The translations under genes and the position numbers were made by a program. The notes beneath the pieces were generated by a model. That model was not told where the DNA came from and made no database searches. It saw only the letters and a list, made by a program, of their open reading frames with translations. Shown one piece after another: positions 1-11,571 of a stretch of DNA of 64,000 bases; position 1 is the first letter of the stretch, and each line of letters begins with the position of its first letter. The DNA is from Dietzia psychralcaliphila (GTDB lineage: Bacteria; Actinomycetota; Actinomycetes; Mycobacteriales; Mycobacteriaceae): positions 2,232,001-2,296,000 of the forward strand of contig NZ_CP015453.1 of NCBI RefSeq assembly GCF_003096095.1. The letters run 5' to 3'.

Positions 1-312
1 CATGGGGGGCAGTGCCTTGATGAACGGGTGGTCGTAGTCGACCTTGCCCACCTTGGCGGCGCCGCCCGGCGATCCCAGCTCGACGAAGAAGTCGACGTTG
101 GCGGTGTTGTACTCGGTCCACTCGTCCGGGGTGTCGTCCTCGTAGAAGATCGCCTCCACAGGACAGACGGGCTCACACGCGCCGCAGTCGACACACTCGT
201 CGGGGTGGATGTACAGCATCCGTCCACCCTCGTAGATGCAGTCGACAGGACACTCCTCGACACAGGACTTGTCCATCACGTCGACGCACGGCTCTGCGAT
301 CGTGTAGGTCAC
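1..312 (-). CDS. fdxA: 7Fe ferredoxin (FdxA/FdxC type), 3' end missing
   Basis: Small soluble electron carrier of the [3Fe-4S][4Fe-4S] family. The 104 visible codons begin [20 protein letters not shown] and contain the first cluster cysteines ([17 protein letters not shown]) and a second [15 protein letters not shown] motif, followed by the acidic C-terminal half typical of actinobacterial 107-residue ferredoxins, so only the last few residues and the stop lie beyond the left edge. The GTG start at 312 is supported by an AGGAAGG ribosome site 8 bases upstream and by the conserved N-terminus. A TACGAT -10 like box lies at 346-351. It lies downstream of and parallel to the FO synthase gene, as fdxC lies near fbiC in mycobacteria. 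Its redox partner is not evident from the sequence. Confidence 0.93.
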   Translation of the reverse strand, partial: MTYTIAEPCVDVMDKSCVEECPVDCIYEGGRMLYIHPDECVDCGACEPVCPVEAIFYEDDTPDEWTEYNTANVDFFVELGSPGGAAKVGKVDYDHPFIKALPPM

Positions 313-397
313 GTCGGCCACCTTCCTCGTAGCGGTATGGCCTGCATCGTATGTCACACCCGGCGTCCAGGACGAAGCCGCCCCGGAGCCCGCCGCG

Positions 398-2992
398 CTA
401 TGTGACGACGGTCACGGGAATCTGTGTGGGTGCCGGTCCGTAGACGGTGTCCCGACGCCGGGCGGGCCGACCGATACCGGTGGCGATCTCCTCGATCTCC
501 CCCGGGGTCTTGGCCGAGCCGTTCTCCGCGCCGGCCATCCGCGAGATCGTCTCCTCCATGAGCGTTCCACCGAGGTCGTTCGCACCCGAGCGGAGCATGG
601 TCCGCGTGCCCGCCACCCCGAGCTTGACCCAGCTGGTCTGTACGTTGTCGATCGCGCCGTGCAGCATGATCCGGGCCAACGCGTGGACCGCGACGTTCTC
701 CTCGCGTGTCGGCCCGGGACGGGAAGCCCCCGCCAGGTAGAGCGGGGCGCTGCGGTGCACGAACGGCAGCGGGACGAACTCGGTGAACCCGCCGGTGCGT
801 TCCTGGATCCCCCGGAGCGTGCGGAGGTGCGCCACCCAGTGCTTGGGGGTGTCCACGTGGCCGTACATCATCGTCGAACTCGACCGCAGACCCACCTCGT
901 GGGCGGTGGTGACGATGTCGATCCACTCGGAGGCGGGCAGTTTGCCCTTGGTCAGCACCCAGCGGACCTCATCGTCGAGGATCTCGGCGGCCGTCCCGGG
1001 GATGGTGTCCAGCCCGGCCGCCCGCAGTTCGGTGAGCCACTCCCGGACTCCCACTCCCGAGCGGGCCGCCCCGTTCGAGATCTCCATGGGGCTGAAGGCG
1101 TGGACGTGCATGGACGGCACCCGCTCCTTGACGGCCCTCACGAGGTCGGCGTAACCGGAGACCGGTAGGTCCGGGTCGATCCCGCCCTGCATGCACACCT
1201 CGGACGCGCCGGAGACGTACGCCTCGTACGCGCGGTCGGCGACCTCGTTCGCCGAGAGCGAGAACGCGTCGGCGTCCCCCTTGCGCTGGGCGAAGGCACA
1301 GAACCGGCAACCGGTGTAGCAGATGTTGGAGAAATTGATGTTCCGGTTGACCACGTAGGTCACCGTCTCCCCCACCACGTCCGCGCGGATCCGGTCGGCG
1401 AGTCCGGCAACAGCGGCCAGCCCGTCACCGGTGGCCGTGGCCAGCGCGAGGTACTGCTCGTCGGTGAGGGAAGCCGGGTCCGACTCCGCGGCCCTCAGCG
1501 CCGCGAGCACCTCGGAGTCCGCGCGCTCGGGAGCCAGTGCGGCCGCTCCGAGTTCGGCGGCGCGGGCCCGGATGACGTCCCAGTTGCCGAAGGCCTCCCC
1601 GATGTCCGAGCGGGTATCGGTGTTGCGGCCCTCGGAGTCGATCGCGGTGTGCAGATCGGTCCGTCCGCTCGAGTCCCAGTCGTCGTCGGGTTCCTGCCAG
1701 GGACGACCGGTGGGCCGAACGACCTCGTCGTCGCCGCCCTCACTGCCGTCGCCGACCGCCGCCAGACCCGTGCCCGGGTCGGCCAGCGCGTGGACGTGGC
1801 CCGACACCCTGGGGTCGATCCAGGCGTCACCCGCGCCGACGTAGCGCGGGTGGGCGGTGAGACGCTCGGTCAGCGCCCAGCCCGCCGCCGCCAGGTCGGC
1901 GGTCAGCCCCTCCAGGTGCGGCCACGGACGCTCGGGGTTGACGTGGTCCGGGGTCAACGGGGAGATGCCACCCAGATCGTCCACCCCCGCCCCGATGAGG
2001 GCCAGGACGTCCTCCCTGTCGACCAGGTTGGGCGGCGCCTGGACGGCCACCCGCGGATCGAGCACCAGCCGCGCCACGGCGATCGCCGCCAGGAACTCGT
2101 CCCTGTCGGCATCGGCCACCCCGCGCATCGCGGTGTCCGGCTTGGCCCGGAAGTTCTGCACGATCACCTCCTGGAGGTGACCGAACTCGCGCGCCAGACC
2201 CGCCAGCGCGAGCAGGCTCTCCGCCCGCTCGGTCCTGTTCTCCCCGATGCCCACCAGGATCCCCGAGGTGAACGGCACCGCGAGCCGACCGGCGTCGGTG
2301 AGGGTGCGCAGCCGCACGGCCGGGTCCTTGTCCGGGCTGCCGTGGTGGCACTCGCCGGGAGTCGTGAACAGCCTCGTGGCGGTGGTCTCGAGCATCATCC
2401 CCATCGACGGTGCGACCGGCTTGAGCGTGGACAGCTCCGACCAGCTCATCACGCCGGGGTTGAGGTGCGGCAGCAACCCCGTCTCCTCCAGGACCCGGAT
2501 CGCCATGGCGCGCACGTAGTCCAGTGTCGAGGAGAAACCTCGGGACTCGAGCCACTCGCGCGCCTCGGGCCAGCGGTCCTCCGGTCGGTCGCCCAGGGTG
2601 AACAGGGCCTCCTTGCACCCGGCCTCCGCACCGCGTCGGCACAGATCCACGACCTCGTCGGGGTCGAGGAACATTCCCTCGCCCGCGGCGCGGAGTTTGC
2701 CGGGCACGGTCACGAAGGTGCAGTAGTGGCAGCGGTCCCGGCACAGGCGGGTGAGGGGGACGAACACCTTGCGGGAGTAGGTCACCACGCCCGGACGGCC
2801 CTCGTCGACGAGGCGGGCGTCGCGGCGCCCGGCAGCGAGCGCGGTGAGCTGACGCAGGTCGTCACCGCGTGCGGCCAGCAGTACGGCCGCCTCGGTCACA
2901 TCGAGGGTCAGACCGTCGCGGGCCCGCCGCAACGCGCGCCGCATGGCGGACGAGGTGGGCTCGGGATCGACGGGTACCGGGGCGAGATCCAT
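398..2992 (-). CDS. fbiC: Bifunctional FO synthase (CofG-CofH fusion)
   Basis: Makes 7,8-didemethyl-8-hydroxy-5-deazariboflavin (FO), the chromophore of coenzyme F420, from tyrosine and a pyrimidine intermediate of flavin synthesis. Two radical-SAM halves are fused: the N-terminal CofG half has the cluster motif CRDRCHYC near residue 84, the C-terminal CofH half has CYTGCRFC near residue 557. About 864 residues, close to mycobacterial FbiC (about 856). The ATG at 2992 (MDLAPVPVD) is chosen; an in-frame GTG at 3013 would add seven residues and neither has a strong ribosome site. The linker between the halves (around residues 400-450) is rich in Gly, Asp and Ser. Divergent from the PH-domain pair. 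F420 made with it would serve the luciferase-like oxidoreductases at 15623 and 41096. Confidence 0.95.
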   Translation of the reverse strand: MDLAPVPVDPEPTSSAMRRALRRARDGLTLDVTEAAVLLAARGDDLRQLTALAAGRRDARLVDEGRPGVVTYSRKVFVPLTRLCRDRCHYCTFVTVPGKLRAAGEGMFLDPDEVVDLCRRGAEAGCKEALFTLGDRPEDRWPEAREWLESRGFSSTLDYVRAMAIRVLEETGLLPHLNPGVMSWSELSTLKPVAPSMGMMLETTATRLFTTPGECHHGSPDKDPAVRLRTLTDAGRLAVPFTSGILVGIGENRTERAESLLALAGLAREFGHLQEVIVQNFRAKPDTAMRGVADADRDEFLAAIAVARLVLDPRVAVQAPPNLVDREDVLALIGAGVDDLGGISPLTPDHVNPERPWPHLEGLTADLAAAGWALTERLTAHPRYVGAGDAWIDPRVSGHVHALADPGTGLAAVGDGSEGGDDEVVRPTGRPWQEPDDDWDSSGRTDLHTAIDSEGRNTDTRSDIGEAFGNWDVIRARAAELGAAALAPERADSEVLAALRAAESDPASLTDEQYLALATATGDGLAAVAGLADRIRADVVGETVTYVVNRNINFSNICYTGCRFCAFAQRKGDADAFSLSANEVADRAYEAYVSGASEVCMQGGIDPDLPVSGYADLVRAVKERVPSMHVHAFSPMEISNGAARSGVGVREWLTELRAAGLDTIPGTAAEILDDEVRWVLTKGKLPASEWIDIVTTAHEVGLRSSSTMMYGHVDTPKHWVAHLRTLRGIQERTGGFTEFVPLPFVHRSAPLYLAGASRPGPTREENVAVHALARIMLHGAIDNVQTSWVKLGVAGTRTMLRSGANDLGGTLMEETISRMAGAENGSAKTPGEIEEIATGIGRPARRRDTVYGPAPTQIPVTVVT

Positions 2993-3078
2993 GACCGCGA
3001 TGATGCCCCACACCGGCCGCGGCGCGGGCGTCCGGTGTTCCGTGGGTGGTCACGGGCGTGTGTGAAGGACCCGCGCAC

Positions 3079-3090
3079 TAGTCTGGCTAC
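3079..3090 (+). promoter_or_regulatory. -10 box of a leaderless transcript
   Basis: TAGTCT at 3079-3084 followed by six bases and the ATG at 3091. This matches the TANNNT -10 spacing that puts the transcription start on the start codon in mycobacteria and relatives. No ribosome site is visible. Confidence 0.6.
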
Positions 3091-3735
3091 ATGTCCGATC
3101 CCGCCCGTCCCCTGCGCAGCAACGGAGATCTCCTGGTGTCCGCACCACCCCGAGGCGCCGGTGGCGCCCACTCCCTTCGTGAGCCGAGCCCGACGACCGC
3201 CGAGGGCGGCGGAACCGACGCCGGCGGCGACCTCCTGACCTCCAACCGGGTGCTGGTCACGGCTCCGCGCCACCGGATCGAGAAGCGCACCCCGGTGCTG
3301 TGGGTGATCGAGGGAATCTGGTCGTGGGCGATCCTCGCCGGACTCCAGGTGGCCTGGTATTTCTGGGGCGACAACGTGATGGGGTTCTGGAACTGGGTCG
3401 CCCTGGCCGCGACCGTCCCGTTCGCGTTCATGTCGATCGTGGTGGCGCCGTGGTGGCGCTACGTCGTGGCCCGGTGGGACGTCTCGGACACCGCGGTGTG
3501 CTCGCGTAAGGGCTGGTGGACCACCCAGTTCCGGATCGCCCCGCTTGTCCGTCTGCAGACCGTCTACACCACCCGCAACCTGTTCGAACGGTGGTTCGGC
3601 CTGGCCACGGTCCACGCCTCCACCGCGTCCGCGCAGGGCACGGTCGAGATCAGGGGCCTGTCCCTGGCGGACGCGGAGGCGTTGGCGCAGCACCTCATCG
3701 CGATCGCCCACCTCGACTCGGAGGACGGGACGTGA
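3091..3735 (+). CDS. PH domain-containing membrane protein (bPH2/DUF304, YdbS-like)
   Basis: 214 residues. A Pro/Gly-rich cytoplasmic N-terminus (1-60) is followed by two membrane segments (about 72-90 and 98-118, WNWVALAATVPFAFMSIVV) and one bacterial pleckstrin-homology domain ending near residue 205. This is the architecture of YdbS, which pairs with YdbT in Bacillus. The function of the pair is not well defined; in Bacillus it is linked to resistance to bacteriocins made by neighbouring cells. The start is fixed by the leaderless -10 box. The stop overlaps the GTG start of the next gene (GTGA), so both are translated from one message. This pair sits between FO synthase and the mshB block. 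Confidence 0.8.
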   Translation: MSDPARPLRSNGDLLVSAPPRGAGGAHSLREPSPTTAEGGGTDAGGDLLTSNRVLVTAPRHRIEKRTPVLWVIEGIWSWAILAGLQVAWYFWGDNVMGFWNWVALAATVPFAFMSIVVAPWWRYVVARWDVSDTAVCSRKGWWTTQFRIAPLVRLQTVYTTRNLFERWFGLATVHASTASAQGTVEIRGLSLADAEALAQHLIAIAHLDSEDGT

Positions 3736-5507
3736 CCGACTCGGTGCGGGTCGGCGGGAGCGGAGAGGCCCCCGGGGCCACGGAGACAACAGGGGGAACG
3801 GAGAGCACAGAAGCGGCGGGCGCACCGGAGGCAACCGACGGCACAGGAGCGGCGGACGCATCAGCGGCAACGGAGGCCACCGGGGCCGGTGAGGCCGACA
3901 CGTCCGACGAGGCCGACCGGGCCGACCGGGCCGACCGGGCCGACGAGGAGCCCGTCTCCGAGAAGATCGACCCGGAGGCCCCCTGGGAGCGGTTGTCCTG
4001 GCGGATGCTGCTGGTGGACCCGCTCGGCTCCCTGACCCGCCTGCTTCCGCTTTTCCTCATCTCGCTGTGGCTGGGATCCAACCGCAGCAACTACTGGTTC
4101 GAGATCTCGATCATCTCGCTCGTGGTGCTCGCGGGAGTGTTGCGCTGGCTGTCGACCAGCTACCAGGTCGGGCGCACCCACATCATCCTCAAGAAGGGTT
4201 TCTTCAGCCGGCAGGTGGTCACCGTCGCCCGGAACCGCGTCCGGAGCGTGGACACCGAGTCCGACCTCTTCCACCGGGTCATGCGCGTGTCGATCGTCGA
4301 GGTGGGTACGGGCCGGTCCGACTCCGGGAAGTCGGACGCCGAACGGTTCCGTCTCAACGCGATCGACACCGCTCTGGTCGAACCGCTGCGCGACGAACTG
4401 CTGGCCCATCGCCGCGCCCTGGACCCGACTCTGAGCGAGGAGGACGAGGAGCAGTGGGGCTCCAAGTACGGCGAGGACATCGCCCGCTGGCGTATCACGT
4501 GGGCCCGGTTCGCCCCGTTCTCCTTCATCGGATTCGGTGTGCTCCTGTCGCTGTGGCTCCTCACGTGGCAGATGGGAGACATGCACGACCGGATCATGGA
4601 CCTCGCGATGGTCGAGGCCGCGGTCTCGTGGCTCGACTCACTGGGGCAGCCGTGGACGTTGGTGGGCGAGGCCATCGCCGTCTGGATGGTGGCCGGCGTC
4701 CTGGCGATCATCACGTACGCGATCCGCTACGGAAAATACGCGCTCACCGACCGTGGCCAGTTGCTCTACGTCCAGAACGGCATCCTGCGCCGCAAGCACC
4801 AGGCGTTGGACAAGGCCAGACTCCGCGGGGTCGAGATCCGGCTGCCCGTGTACCTCCGGCTCCTGGGTGGCGGTCGGCTCGAGCCCATCATGACGGGAAC
4901 CAAGAAGGGTGCCACCGCATCGACCCTGTTGCCGCAGGCACCCATCAAGGACGTCCGACGGGTCGCCATCCGCATCCTCGGTGAGGAGACCCCTGTCACC
5001 GTGCCGCTGAGGCGCCACCCATGGAAGGCCGCCCGTCGGCGCATCACCCGCGGGCTCATGCCGTTCTGGATCGTGGCCGGCCTGATCGTCCTGGTCCGCA
5101 TCGACTCCGGGCCCTCGGCCGACATCTGGGTGCGATGGGCGATCCCCGCGGCTCTGGTGTTCTTCCTCGCACTGTCGGTCGACCGGATCAGGATGCTCGG
5201 CCACGCGCTTCTGCCCGACACACTGGTGAGCTCGAGCGGTTCCTGGACCGCCAAGCGGATCGTGCTGGAGGCGGACGGGATCATCGGCTGGACCGTGACC
5301 CAGTCGGTGTTCCAGCGCTCCGCCGGGGTGGCCACCGTCTCCGCGGCCACCCCGGCCGGAAACGGTGTCTACTCGGTCATGGACATGGACGCCGACGAGG
5401 CGTGGGCTCTGGCCGAGGCGCTGACCCCGGGGATCACGGACGTCTGGAACCACGACGGGGACCCCGACGATCGGGCCTCACCCTCGATGGGCGTCCGGAC
5501 GCAGTGA
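3732..5507 (+). CDS. Triple PH-domain membrane protein (YdbT-like)
   Basis: 591 residues from a GTG that overlaps the preceding stop. The first 75 residues are low-complexity and acidic (Thr/Gly/Ala/Glu, then a DRADRADRAD run encoded by a 9-base tandem repeat). After that come repeated units of two membrane helices plus a bPH2 domain, the first near residues 100-215, the second near 250-420 and the third near 430-585, as in YdbT. The upstream partner is the YdbS-like gene. Role inferred from the family only: a membrane-surface complex, possibly for envelope stress or defence against antimicrobial peptides. The 3' end overlaps the convergent membrane-protein gene by 30 bases. Confidence 0.8.
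   Translation: MTDSVRVGGSGEAPGATETTGGTESTEAAGAPEATDGTGAADASAATEATGAGEADTSDEADRADRADRADEEPVSEKIDPEAPWERLSWRMLLVDPLGSLTRLLPLFLISLWLGSNRSNYWFEISIISLVVLAGVLRWLSTSYQVGRTHIILKKGFFSRQVVTVARNRVRSVDTESDLFHRVMRVSIVEVGTGRSDSGKSDAERFRLNAIDTALVEPLRDELLAHRRALDPTLSEEDEEQWGSKYGEDIARWRITWARFAPFSFIGFGVLLSLWLLTWQMGDMHDRIMDLAMVEAAVSWLDSLGQPWTLVGEAIAVWMVAGVLAIITYAIRYGKYALTDRGQLLYVQNGILRRKHQALDKARLRGVEIRLPVYLRLLGGGRLEPIMTGTKKGATASTLLPQAPIKDVRRVAIRILGEETPVTVPLRRHPWKAARRRITRGLMPFWIVAGLIVLVRIDSGPSADIWVRWAIPAALVFFLALSVDRIRMLGHALLPDTLVSSSGSWTAKRIVLEADGIIGWTVTQSVFQRSAGVATVSAATPAGNGVYSVMDMDADEAWALAEALTPGITDVWNHDGDPDDRASPSMGVRTQ
3911..3944. repeat. 9-base in-frame tandem repeat
   Basis: GGCCGACCG is repeated almost four times and encodes the Asp-Arg-Ala repeat of the YdbT-like protein. 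Because the unit is a multiple of three, copy-number change would alter tail length without a frameshift. Confidence 0.85.
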
Positions 5508-5879
5508 TCGACCCAGGGTCGCGACCCACAGCGGGATGAGACCGCCCACCACCAACAGCGCCAGACCCCGCAATCCGATCGGGACCGGCATGTCGCCGCC
5601 GGGGCCCAGGTTGAGCGCCACCAGGGTGAGGATCCAGATCAGGGCCGGGAACACGGCCACCATCGCGCGGTCGGACCAGGCGGACGCCACCCGCACCAGG
5701 AACAGCGACCACACACCTGCCGCGAGGATGGTGAACGGGGCCGGGACCGGGCCGACGTACACGGTCAGCCACGCGACCGCGAGCACGCAACTGGTGGCGG
5801 CACCCACCGCGAGCATCACCAACGCCACGCCCAGTTCGATCGAGGAGGCGGTGCGCACCATCGCGGTCCGGCCGGTCAC
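5478..5879 (-). CDS. Small four-helix membrane protein, Rv1171-like by position
   Basis: 133 residues starting VTGRTAMVRT. The GTG overlaps the stop of mshB (GTGA), so the two are translationally coupled. Four hydrophobic segments are visible: about 14-36, 42-58, 68-84 and 98-118 (GLRGLALLVVGGLIPLWVA). No catalytic motif is seen. In M. tuberculosis the gene after mshB (Rv1171) is also a small conserved membrane protein, so I read this as its positional equivalent; sequence similarity was not tested. Function unknown. A longer upstream reading frame exists but lies inside mshB and is rejected. Confidence 0.75.
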   Translation of the reverse strand: MTGRTAMVRTASSIELGVALVMLAVGAATSCVLAVAWLTVYVGPVPAPFTILAAGVWSLFLVRVASAWSDRAMVAVFPALIWILTLVALNLGPGGDMPVPIGLRGLALLVVGGLIPLWVATLGRSLRPDAHRG

Positions 5880-6772
5880 AGCGTCTCCCCCACGAGTCCG
5901 TCGAGCAGATGGGCGGTGCCGGGCGAGCACTTGACGTAGGGTCCGTCGGAATCGACGAGGTCGTGAGCGATGTACCACTCGACCTCCGACACCGGCTGGA
6001 GCACTCCGTTGGTCAGGGCGAAGAACCACGGTTCGGCGTCCGCCCCGGGCACCAACTCGAGCTGGGTCGCATGCCCGGTCAGCGACTCCAACTTGGCCGC
6101 GTAGGTGGCGTCGTCGAGCGGAACCCGGTGGGTGAGCCGTGAGTCCGGCACCGAGGGCAGCTCGGAGTCGCCGGCGTGCCGGAGATGTCCGGGCGGCGCC
6201 GGGTGCCGTCGCGAGACGTCCGAGCGCGCGGTGACCGTCCACGCCACCCGACGGGGCCGGTGTGCGGCATCGTCGATCGCGGTGTGGACGACCTCGTGGG
6301 CGCGGATGTGATCCGGGTGCCCGTAACCTCCGCGCGGATCGTAGGTGACGACGAGATGGGGCCGCCAGTCATCGAGCAGCGTCACCACTTCGTCGACCGC
6401 GGCGCGCGACGACGCCACGAACGCTCGTGGATGCGTCGCGGACGACGTGCCGGACATCCCGGAGTCCCGCCACCGGCCTGCGCCTCCGAGGAAGCGGGGC
6501 CGGTCCACCCCGAGCGCACGCAGTGAGACCGCCAGTTCGCCGATCCGGTAGCCGCCGAGCTGATCGGCGCGGTCGGCTACCAGTCCTGCTAAGTCCTCAC
6601 CGAGGACCTCTCCCTCCTCACCGAGGGTGCACGTCACCACCCGAACGTCCACTCCAGCGGTGACGAGGGCGGCGATGGTGCCTCCCGTGGTGATCGCCTC
6701 GTCATCGGGGTGGGCGTGGACGAACAGGGCGCGGACGCCGGCGTCCGCGGGCGGTGCGACGAACGGCGTCAT
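5876..6772 (-). CDS. mshB: Mycothiol biosynthesis deacetylase MshB
   Basis: N-acetyl-1-D-myo-inositol-2-amino-2-deoxy-alpha-D-glucopyranoside deacetylase, the second step of mycothiol synthesis in the cytoplasm. 298 residues, near the usual 290-305. The zinc-site motif HAHPDDE is at residues 18-24 and the second metal motif PRGGYGHPDH near residue 140; the C-terminal part contains EPWFFAL, typical of MshB. The ATG overlaps the lpqW stop (ATGA) and its own stop overlaps the next GTG, so typA-lpqW-mshB-membrane protein is one tight operon. Distinguished from the mycothiol-conjugate amidase Mca, its paralog, mainly by this conserved neighbourhood. Confidence 0.92.
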   Translation of the reverse strand: MTPFVAPPADAGVRALFVHAHPDDEAITTGGTIAALVTAGVDVRVVTCTLGEEGEVLGEDLAGLVADRADQLGGYRIGELAVSLRALGVDRPRFLGGAGRWRDSGMSGTSSATHPRAFVASSRAAVDEVVTLLDDWRPHLVVTYDPRGGYGHPDHIRAHEVVHTAIDDAAHRPRRVAWTVTARSDVSRRHPAPPGHLRHAGDSELPSVPDSRLTHRVPLDDATYAAKLESLTGHATQLELVPGADAEPWFFALTNGVLQPVSEVEWYIAHDLVDSDGPYVKCSPGTAHLLDGLVGETL

Positions 6773-8604
6773 CCGGTCCTCTTCCAGGTGGGAACGGTGT
6801 TGAAGACGTCGGCGACCACCGGCGGAGCGGTGCCGACCCCGTCGGGCTGTGTACCGGACACGTCCACGCCGTCGTCGGAGAGGAGCAGGCCCGGTCTGAC
6901 TATCGGGATTCGGAGTGCCTGTTCGGCAACCAGGTCACCCGCCGCGGTGAGGTCGGGGCCGTCCGTCGCGTCGCCCAGTCCGAGGGCACGGTCGAGAGCG
7001 GGGTCGCACACCCCGGAGACCCCGCTGGCCCGTGCCGGGGAGGAGGTCCCGATCGTGCGGCGCGGCGCGCTGGTGGTGGGGGCGGTCGTATCAGTGGTCG
7101 CCGTCGTGGTGGTTCCCGTGTCGGGTTCCGGCGGGACGAGGCTAGTGACCGTGGTGAGTGGGCGGGTCGGCGCGGCGCGGCCGCTCGTGGCGGGGCTGGT
7201 GGCGGAGCTAGTGGTGCGGGCAGGGGCACAGGCGAACCGGGACACCGCCGCGACCTCGGGGCGCCCGTCGACTCTCTGCCACCCCACCACGGCGTCCACC
7301 AGACCGTGCGGGAGCGCGTCGCCGTACAGGGCGACCGCGTCGAGCTCCCAGACCCGGGCACCGATGCCCGCGCCGCGTAGCTGGTCCGCGATGGTGAACG
7401 CGGCGGTGAGTGCCCGGTCGTCCTCGGCCTCCACCCCGAGCGTCACGCTCAGCGGGGTGTCGTCGCGCTCCCACCGCGCCCCGGTGCGGGTGAACCCCGC
7501 ACCGGTGAGCGCGCTGGCCACGGCGTCCGGGTCGCCCGTCGTGGTGGTGGCGGACGCGGACGGGAACGGGTAGGACGTGACCGTCGGGTCCGCCTGCCCG
7601 GTGACGATCCGCCCGATCACCTCGGGGTCCACCGCCGCGGCGAGGGCACGCCGAACCGCCGGCTCGCGTACCGCGGGAGCGACGGTGTTGAAGCCCAGTT
7701 CGAGTTGGGCCGAGTCGTCCACGGGCACGGCGCGGACACCGGGGACGGTTGCCGCCACATCCGCGGCCAAGGGGGTCGCCGCGACCATCGCGAGTGATCC
7801 CGCCCCTCCGCGCAGCGCCGCCCCGAGCTGGCCGGCCCCGGTCGCCCGCCGCACTATGATCTGGTCCAGTTCCGGCGTCCGTGCCCAGTACCGGTCGTTG
7901 CGCACGAACTCGATCTCTCCCCGGCCGATGTCAGCGAAGCGGATCATGAACGGCCCGGCGCTCGTCTCGGGGAGCCCGGCCATCGCGCCCTGGAATCCGT
8001 CCGGGGCGTTCTTGAGGATGTGTCCGGGCAGGAGGTCGGCGAACAACGTCCGCCACTGCTCCGGCGGGGAGTCGAACACCACGTCCACGACCTTGCCACC
8101 GGCGCCGGAACGGACCTCCACGATCTGCTCGTACCCGGCCGGGTCGACCACGCCGGGCTGGGTGGTCATCTGTTGCCACAGATACTCGAAGTCCTCGGCC
8201 GCGACCGGGACCCCGTCGGTCCACTGGGCGAGCGGATCGATCGTGTACCGGATGGTCCGCGGGTCGCCCGACAGGGGTTCGGCGGACACCAGGAGGTCCT
8301 GGTTGAGCACCAGGTCTCCGCCGGGTCCGGGGACGAACGCGCTCGGGAGCAGCAGTGAGGCGACCAGGTCCGTGTCGACCCCCTGGTCGGCCAGGAGATG
8401 CGGGTTGAACCCCGGGTCGACCCGGTCGAGGGCGAGGAGGACACCGTCATCCGACAGGCTGACGGCCTCCCCGTCGGATCGCTCCTCCCCCACCACCGTG
8501 GGCGGGGGCGGGTCGGCTACACAACCGGTGACGACGACGAGAGCGAGCACGGCGGCCAGTAGGGCGGTGCCGCGCCGGCGATCCGACGCCCCCCTCGTCG
8601 TCAC
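6769..8604 (-). CDS. lpqW: LpqW-like substrate-binding-fold lipoprotein
   Basis: 611 residues from a GTG at 8604, preceded by GAGGG and 11 bases after the typA stop. A signal peptide with lipobox (VVTGC) ends near residue 29; the rest is a family-5 extracellular solute-binding fold with the DPGFNPHLL-type opening. In mycobacteria LpqW does not import peptides but steers the balance between lipomannan/lipoarabinomannan and PIM synthesis, via PimE. Gene order next to typA and mshB supports orthology. Odd feature: residues about 458-530 are a Thr/Ser/Pro-rich insertion (TGTTTTATTDTTAPTTSAP) that interrupts the fold. An upstream in-frame start would lie inside typA and is rejected. Confidence 0.85.
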   Translation of the reverse strand: MTTRGASDRRRGTALLAAVLALVVVTGCVADPPPPTVVGEERSDGEAVSLSDDGVLLALDRVDPGFNPHLLADQGVDTDLVASLLLPSAFVPGPGGDLVLNQDLLVSAEPLSGDPRTIRYTIDPLAQWTDGVPVAAEDFEYLWQQMTTQPGVVDPAGYEQIVEVRSGAGGKVVDVVFDSPPEQWRTLFADLLPGHILKNAPDGFQGAMAGLPETSAGPFMIRFADIGRGEIEFVRNDRYWARTPELDQIIVRRATGAGQLGAALRGGAGSLAMVAATPLAADVAATVPGVRAVPVDDSAQLELGFNTVAPAVREPAVRRALAAAVDPEVIGRIVTGQADPTVTSYPFPSASATTTTGDPDAVASALTGAGFTRTGARWERDDTPLSVTLGVEAEDDRALTAAFTIADQLRGAGIGARVWELDAVALYGDALPHGLVDAVVGWQRVDGRPEVAAVSRFACAPARTTSSATSPATSGRAAPTRPLTTVTSLVPPEPDTGTTTTATTDTTAPTTSAPRRTIGTSSPARASGVSGVCDPALDRALGLGDATDGPDLTAAGDLVAEQALRIPIVRPGLLLSDDGVDVSGTQPDGVGTAPPVVADVFNTVPTWKRTG

Positions 8605-8615
8605 CAGGGCCCTCG

Positions 8616-10538
<1,923 letters not shown>

Positions 10539-10665
10539 ACGGTGGGTTCTCCCTCAGAGGCTTTCGGCGCCACGGGCGACTCAGTGGCCGCCGGGCGCGT
10601 GGTGGGAATCTGCGGTACTCCCGCGTGATCCACAAGCGCGTCCGGTCGAGCGCGCGTGCGTGTCC

Positions 10666-10693
10666 ACATTACCTGCATCGGCCTCCAGGTCGA
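10666..10693 (-). promoter_or_regulatory. Candidate promoter of the typA operon
   Basis: On the minus strand TCGACC (-35 like) is followed after 16 bases by TAATGT (-10, at 10666-10671). The -10 lies about 130 bases before the typA ATG, so the message would have a long leader. Only the -10 is a good match. Confidence 0.35.
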
Positions 10694-10798
10694 CATCGCG
10701 AGCGCGCGATGTCACACCCACGACGACTGGTGTTATTTACATCACAAGTATCCTCTGCCACACTGGCCCCAGAAGCCACAGCAACAGGGCCTCCGGTA

Positions 10799-10812
10799 TC
10801 CACACCTGTGGA
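10799..10812. promoter_or_regulatory. Inverted repeat TCCACA-CC-TGTGGA
   Basis: Perfect 6-base arms with a 2-base spacer, 66 bases before the start of the secreted protein gene, in the 340-base gap (10539-10878) after typA. It could be an operator. A TATCCT -10 like box at 10749-10754 precedes it. Nothing else is recognisable in the gap. Confidence 0.35.
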
Positions 10813-10878
10813 CGTTGTGAGAGCATCGAACGGTCGATTGGTCGGCCCGCCGACCGGTCCGTCCGCCTCATCCGAAGA

Positions 10879-11571
10879 ATGGACTCGCCAGTGACCCGCC
10901 ACTCGCTCAGGAACTCTTTCAGGACCCTTGGCCTCGGTGCCGTCGCCGCCGTGGCCGTGTCACTGGCGGTGCCCGCCTCCGCGAGTGCCCAGTCACTGGA
11001 CGAGTTGGGTCGGCCGACCGAGCCCGTGTTGCAGGCCATCGAGAACCTCTCCGAGCAGCAGTGGATCCCCGAGGAGAGCCGGGGCACCATCGCGCGCCTC
11101 GTCGGCTTCTTCCGCGGTTCCGGCGAGCCCGGCACGCCGATACCCGAGAACGGTCCGGTGATCGCCCAGTTCGCCTACCCGACGATCATGGAGAACTGCA
11201 TCGACGGTGAGCAGACCGCCGTCGGGGCGGCCACCGCCGTGCCGGGCCCCGCCGGCCTCCCCCTGCCCGGCATCCCGGGCGGCCAGCTCGGCTTCGTCTT
11301 CACCGCCCTGGGCACCGAGGGCGTCGCACCCCAGCAGGTACAGCCCATGACCGTGGACTGGTTCAACATCAACAACGGTCGCCGTGGCACCACAGTGCTC
11401 AGCTACAACGGGATCAACGAGGGCGGTCCGGCAACCCTCAACGGTGTCGCCGACACCGGTCAGGGCCAGGTGCTGATGCTCCTGCAGGGCGGCGTCACCA
11501 CCACCCTCGCCGGTGGCGGGACGTCCAACTGTGTCTCCCTCCCGCTGGTGGGCAGCGCGTTCGTCCCGTGA
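10879..11571 (+). CDS. Secreted protein of unknown function (mycolata type)
   Basis: 230 residues. A signal peptide with a basic start (TRHSLRNSFR) and hydrophobic core ends near ASASAQ at residue 39, so the mature protein is exported. The mature part has two cysteines (MENC and TSNC) likely to form a disulfide, a Pro/Gly-rich PGPAGLPLPGIPGGQ segment and a beta-rich C-terminal half. I recall similar exported proteins in Rhodococcus and Nocardia but no known activity. The ATG at 10879 is used; a GTG at 10891 (MTRHSLRN) with GGA seven bases upstream is equally possible. The sirtuin gene starts on its stop codon. Confidence 0.7.
   Translation: MDSPVTRHSLRNSFRTLGLGAVAAVAVSLAVPASASAQSLDELGRPTEPVLQAIENLSEQQWIPEESRGTIARLVGFFRGSGEPGTPIPENGPVIAQFAYPTIMENCIDGEQTAVGAATAVPGPAGLPLPGIPGGQLGFVFTALGTEGVAPQQVQPMTVDWFNINNGRRGTTVLSYNGINEGGPATLNGVADTGQGQVLMLLQGGVTTTLAGGGTSNCVSLPLVGSAFVP

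Noticed and set aside
1649-3238. 529-codon open frame antisense to FO synthase
   Set aside because: Composition is Arg/Gln/Gly/Pro-rich without motifs, and it runs across the real divergent promoter.
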